Assembly: GCA_001874255.1 (NCBI GenBank)
Contig: MPDC01000033.1
Span: forward strand, 1-37,564
Direction of reading: 5' to 3'
Length of the DNA: 37,564 bases
Origin: Alphaproteobacteria bacterium MedPE-SWcel
GTDB taxonomy: Bacteria; Pseudomonadota; Alphaproteobacteria; Rhodobacterales; Rhodobacteraceae
The position numbers and the translations under genes are program-made. The notes beneath the pieces are model-generated. The model worked only from the letters and a program-made list of their open reading frames with translations. It was not told where the DNA came from and did no database searches. Positions 36,128 through 37,564 of this stretch are shown here, piece by piece. Positions within the stretch are counted from its first letter, which is position 1; every line of letters begins with the position of its first letter.

Positions 36128-36370
36128 TCACGCCCCCACCTTGAAGAATCGCACCCAAGGGCATTCTCCGTTCTTGGCTTCAACCCTGCGCCAACCATGC
36201 CAGCCGAGGTAATCGCAGCTGACATAGACTCGCGGGGCGAGCGGGTCATGCGGGCGGCCATTGTCATGGAAACGGTAGCTGAGCACGATGTGAGGCGAGC
36301 CAATAAGCATAATCACGGCCCAAACCGACAGCGGGCCGAACAGCCACAGAAACAGGGGGAGATACCTCAT
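36128..36370 (-). CDS. Small single-pass membrane protein
   Basis: 80 aa. An N-terminal membrane helix (residues ~3-23, YLPLFLWLFGPLSVWAVIML) is followed by a short outside domain with SYRFHDNGRPHDPLAPRVYV and DYLGWHGWRRV. Its ATG overlaps the coupling-protein stop by four bases (ATGA), so the two are translationally coupled. A partner of the coupling protein at the inner membrane is a reasonable guess. Function unknown. Confidence 0.6.
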   Translation of the reverse strand: MRYLPLFLWLFGPLSVWAVIMLIGSPHIVLSYRFHDNGRPHDPLAPRVYVSCDYLGWHGWRRVEAKNGECPWVRFFKVGA

Positions 36371-37488
36371 ATATGGTCTCCCGGCGTAGTCAGGGTAATC
36401 TTGGGATCAGAAGGCAGCTTACCACCCTCCATCGGGTTCGGAGCCAGCAGATCGCAACAAGGAGCAACCTGGTTCTGGGCGACGGTCGGGGTGACGAAGA
36501 AGCCCAGACCCTTGATATGTACAAGCTGCTGGCCCCTCGGCATTGCCATCAGTTCCGCAGGCGACATCCAGCGCTGCTTGATCAGACTGAGATTGGTGTT
36601 GGTCTTCATGCCATCACCGTCAGATCCCAGAGATGAAGCAACCGCATGTTGCTCCCCCATCGCCTTTGAGACCCGTTCGGCCTCATCGAAGGAGGAAAAT
36701 CCCAGCCAGCGTTTGACCACGCAGTTGTCTTCAATGGTCTGGGTTTCCAGCCGCCCGAATTTGCGCTCGATCTCAGAGCGCGACTGCGCGAACATCTGGA
36801 CGGCCCCGCCAAAGCTGCGCAGAGTGGTCAGCCCGTGGGTCAGCGTTGATTTCAGGGGGCAGTTTGTGAATTCATCAGCCAAAACGAGCAAGGGTCCGGC
36901 CCCGGCATAGAGGGCGTCAAAGAACCCCAGCATGGTCATCGCATAATAGCTGCCGAGCCGCTCCATATGCGCCATGGGGCCGATCACGAAGACGATGTAT
37001 TTGTCCCGGATCAGGTCGAAATGGCTGTATGCCGCCTCAGCCCCGGCCTCATGCAGGCGGCGTCCTTTTGCAAAGAGACGAAGCGACCTCTGGGCTTCTT
37101 CAAGATGTTGGGGCCAGTGTTCGTGACCTTCCATTTTGAGGATGGCTTTGGCACTTTCTGCCAGCGCCCCGTCATCCTCATCGACCTCACTGTCGGCAAT
37201 GCTGTGCAAAATATCGGGATCGGAAAGCAGGGTGCAAACCGCGCCCGGTGTGACCAGATCAGGATTGCGCTTGAGTAGGCATTCAATGCCAAAGGCGATC
37301 AGCTTCCTGGGCCATTCACGGAAATACCTGTTCTTCTCATCGCCGTCCGGTGGCTCCGGGATCAGCGCAGCGGTCAGCGTTTCCGTCGCAAATACCGTGT
37401 CACGCGGATCGCGGCGATAGGCGGCGACGGTGGAGCCAAAGGGATTGAGCGAGATGCGATAGGCCGCCAGTTCCGGGCAGACATCCAT
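36367..37488 (-). CDS. VirD4/TraG-type conjugative coupling protein, 5' part missing or broken
   Basis: 373 aa as read from the first ATG. It matches the C-terminal two thirds of type IV coupling proteins, the inner-membrane ATPases that hand DNA to the secretion channel: Walker B region PLLVLADEFTNCP, then THGLTTLRSFGGAVQMFAQ, the QTIEDNC block and FSSFDEAERVSKAMGE. Family similarity seems to begin before this ATG: the codons upstream read INVAVVDD, matching the VVxxD strand that follows Walker A. An in-frame TAG lies at 37543-37545, and no ribosome-binding site is seen before the ATG at 37488. Walker A and the membrane helices are not in the window. It may be a nonsense-mutated gene, or a real start may lie after the stop. 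Confidence 0.75.
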   Translation of the reverse strand: MDVCPELAAYRISLNPFGSTVAAYRRDPRDTVFATETLTAALIPEPPDGDEKNRYFREWPRKLIAFGIECLLKRNPDLVTPGAVCTLLSDPDILHSIADSEVDEDDGALAESAKAILKMEGHEHWPQHLEEAQRSLRLFAKGRRLHEAGAEAAYSHFDLIRDKYIVFVIGPMAHMERLGSYYAMTMLGFFDALYAGAGPLLVLADEFTNCPLKSTLTHGLTTLRSFGGAVQMFAQSRSEIERKFGRLETQTIEDNCVVKRWLGFSSFDEAERVSKAMGEQHAVASSLGSDGDGMKTNTNLSLIKQRWMSPAELMAMPRGQQLVHIKGLGFFVTPTVAQNQVAPCCDLLAPNPMEGGKLPSDPKITLTTPGDHI

Positions 37489-37564
37489 GTCATCAACGAC
37501 TGCAACGTTTATCCGGGAACAGTTCCGTCTTTCTCTGGGCAGCTATGGCAGGCCCCGAATGACG

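Larger units (their letters stand above)
32833..37564. mobile_element. Left end of an integrated conjugative/mobilisable element at tRNA-Leu
   Basis: The stretch begins at the 3' end of tRNA-Leu and runs out of the window. It carries a large serine recombinase, its 86-aa coupled gene, unknown accessory genes and a VirD4/TraG-type coupling protein. Everything left of the tRNA is ordinary core chromosome. The exact left junction (the crossover dinucleotide) cannot be read without the right end or an empty site. An ICE or IME is the best fit; an integrated plasmid is possible. Confidence 0.75.

Noticed and set aside
35796-36164. 122-codon minus-strand frame overlapping the 88-aa plus-strand gene
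   Set aside because: It lacks protein-like helices and reads as the reverse of a better acidic gene with a sensible start; not fully excluded.

Overview
The window is about 37.6 kb of high-GC chromosome from an alphaproteobacterium, most likely the Rhodobacteraceae/Roseobacter group. This rests on gene content and order: yajC-secD-secF, then a Mth938-type gene and ccmABCDG; acnA divergent from a DUF1223 gene; glnB-glnA divergent from the NAD(P)HX repair gene. The high GC, alphaproteobacterial protein sequences and strong GC-rich terminators agree. No species can be named from the sequence alone.

Layout. 1-263 is non-coding and ends in a terminator. der (264-1742), a fatty acid desaturase (2064-3029) and a helix-hairpin-helix protein with a Lys/Ala tail (3127-3729) run rightward to a bidirectional terminator facing serS (3962-5254, minus). 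An orphan periplasmic solute-binding protein (minus) is divergent from yajC-secD-secF (6587-9542), the holdase/SecDF side of the Sec translocon. A Mth938-like gene leads into ccmA-ccmB-ccmC-ccmD-ccmG (10118-12842), the haem export and thiol-reduction half of cytochrome c maturation. Next come an SDR oxidoreductase and a lower-GC small gene (both minus), then acnA (minus) divergent from a secreted DUF1223 protein, a lipid A-type acyltransferase, a divergent FliG homologue with an upstream TPR gene, and purB. A hydrolase-OsmC fusion is divergent from a NUDIX gene and an endonuclease/exonuclease/phosphatase-family gene whose 5' end holds a 12-bp tandem repeat. A Roseobacter-type membrane protein of unknown function, a lytic transglycosylase, an Hsp70-like protein and the nitrogen pair glnB-glnA follow on the minus strand. 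Facing glnB is nnr (30905-32614), which carries what looks like an in-frame REP-type palindrome.

Mobile part. A tRNA-Leu (anticodon TAG, 32749-32832) marks the left edge of an integrated element running off the right end of the window. Its first gene, on the minus strand, is a large serine recombinase whose reading frame continues without a stop through the whole tRNA in antisense, so its last ~35 residues are templated by the target site. It overlaps by ATGA an 86-aa partner gene. Beyond lie two unknown coiled, charged proteins, a small plus-strand acidic protein, a small membrane protein and a VirD4/TraG-type coupling protein with an in-frame stop just ahead of its first ATG. This fits an integrative conjugative or mobilisable element.

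The best candidates for something new are the recombinase/86-aa/tRNA-Leu arrangement, the undescribed genes behind it, the paired 20-bp-spaced direct repeats in the glnB-nnr promoter region, and the divergent orphan FliG.
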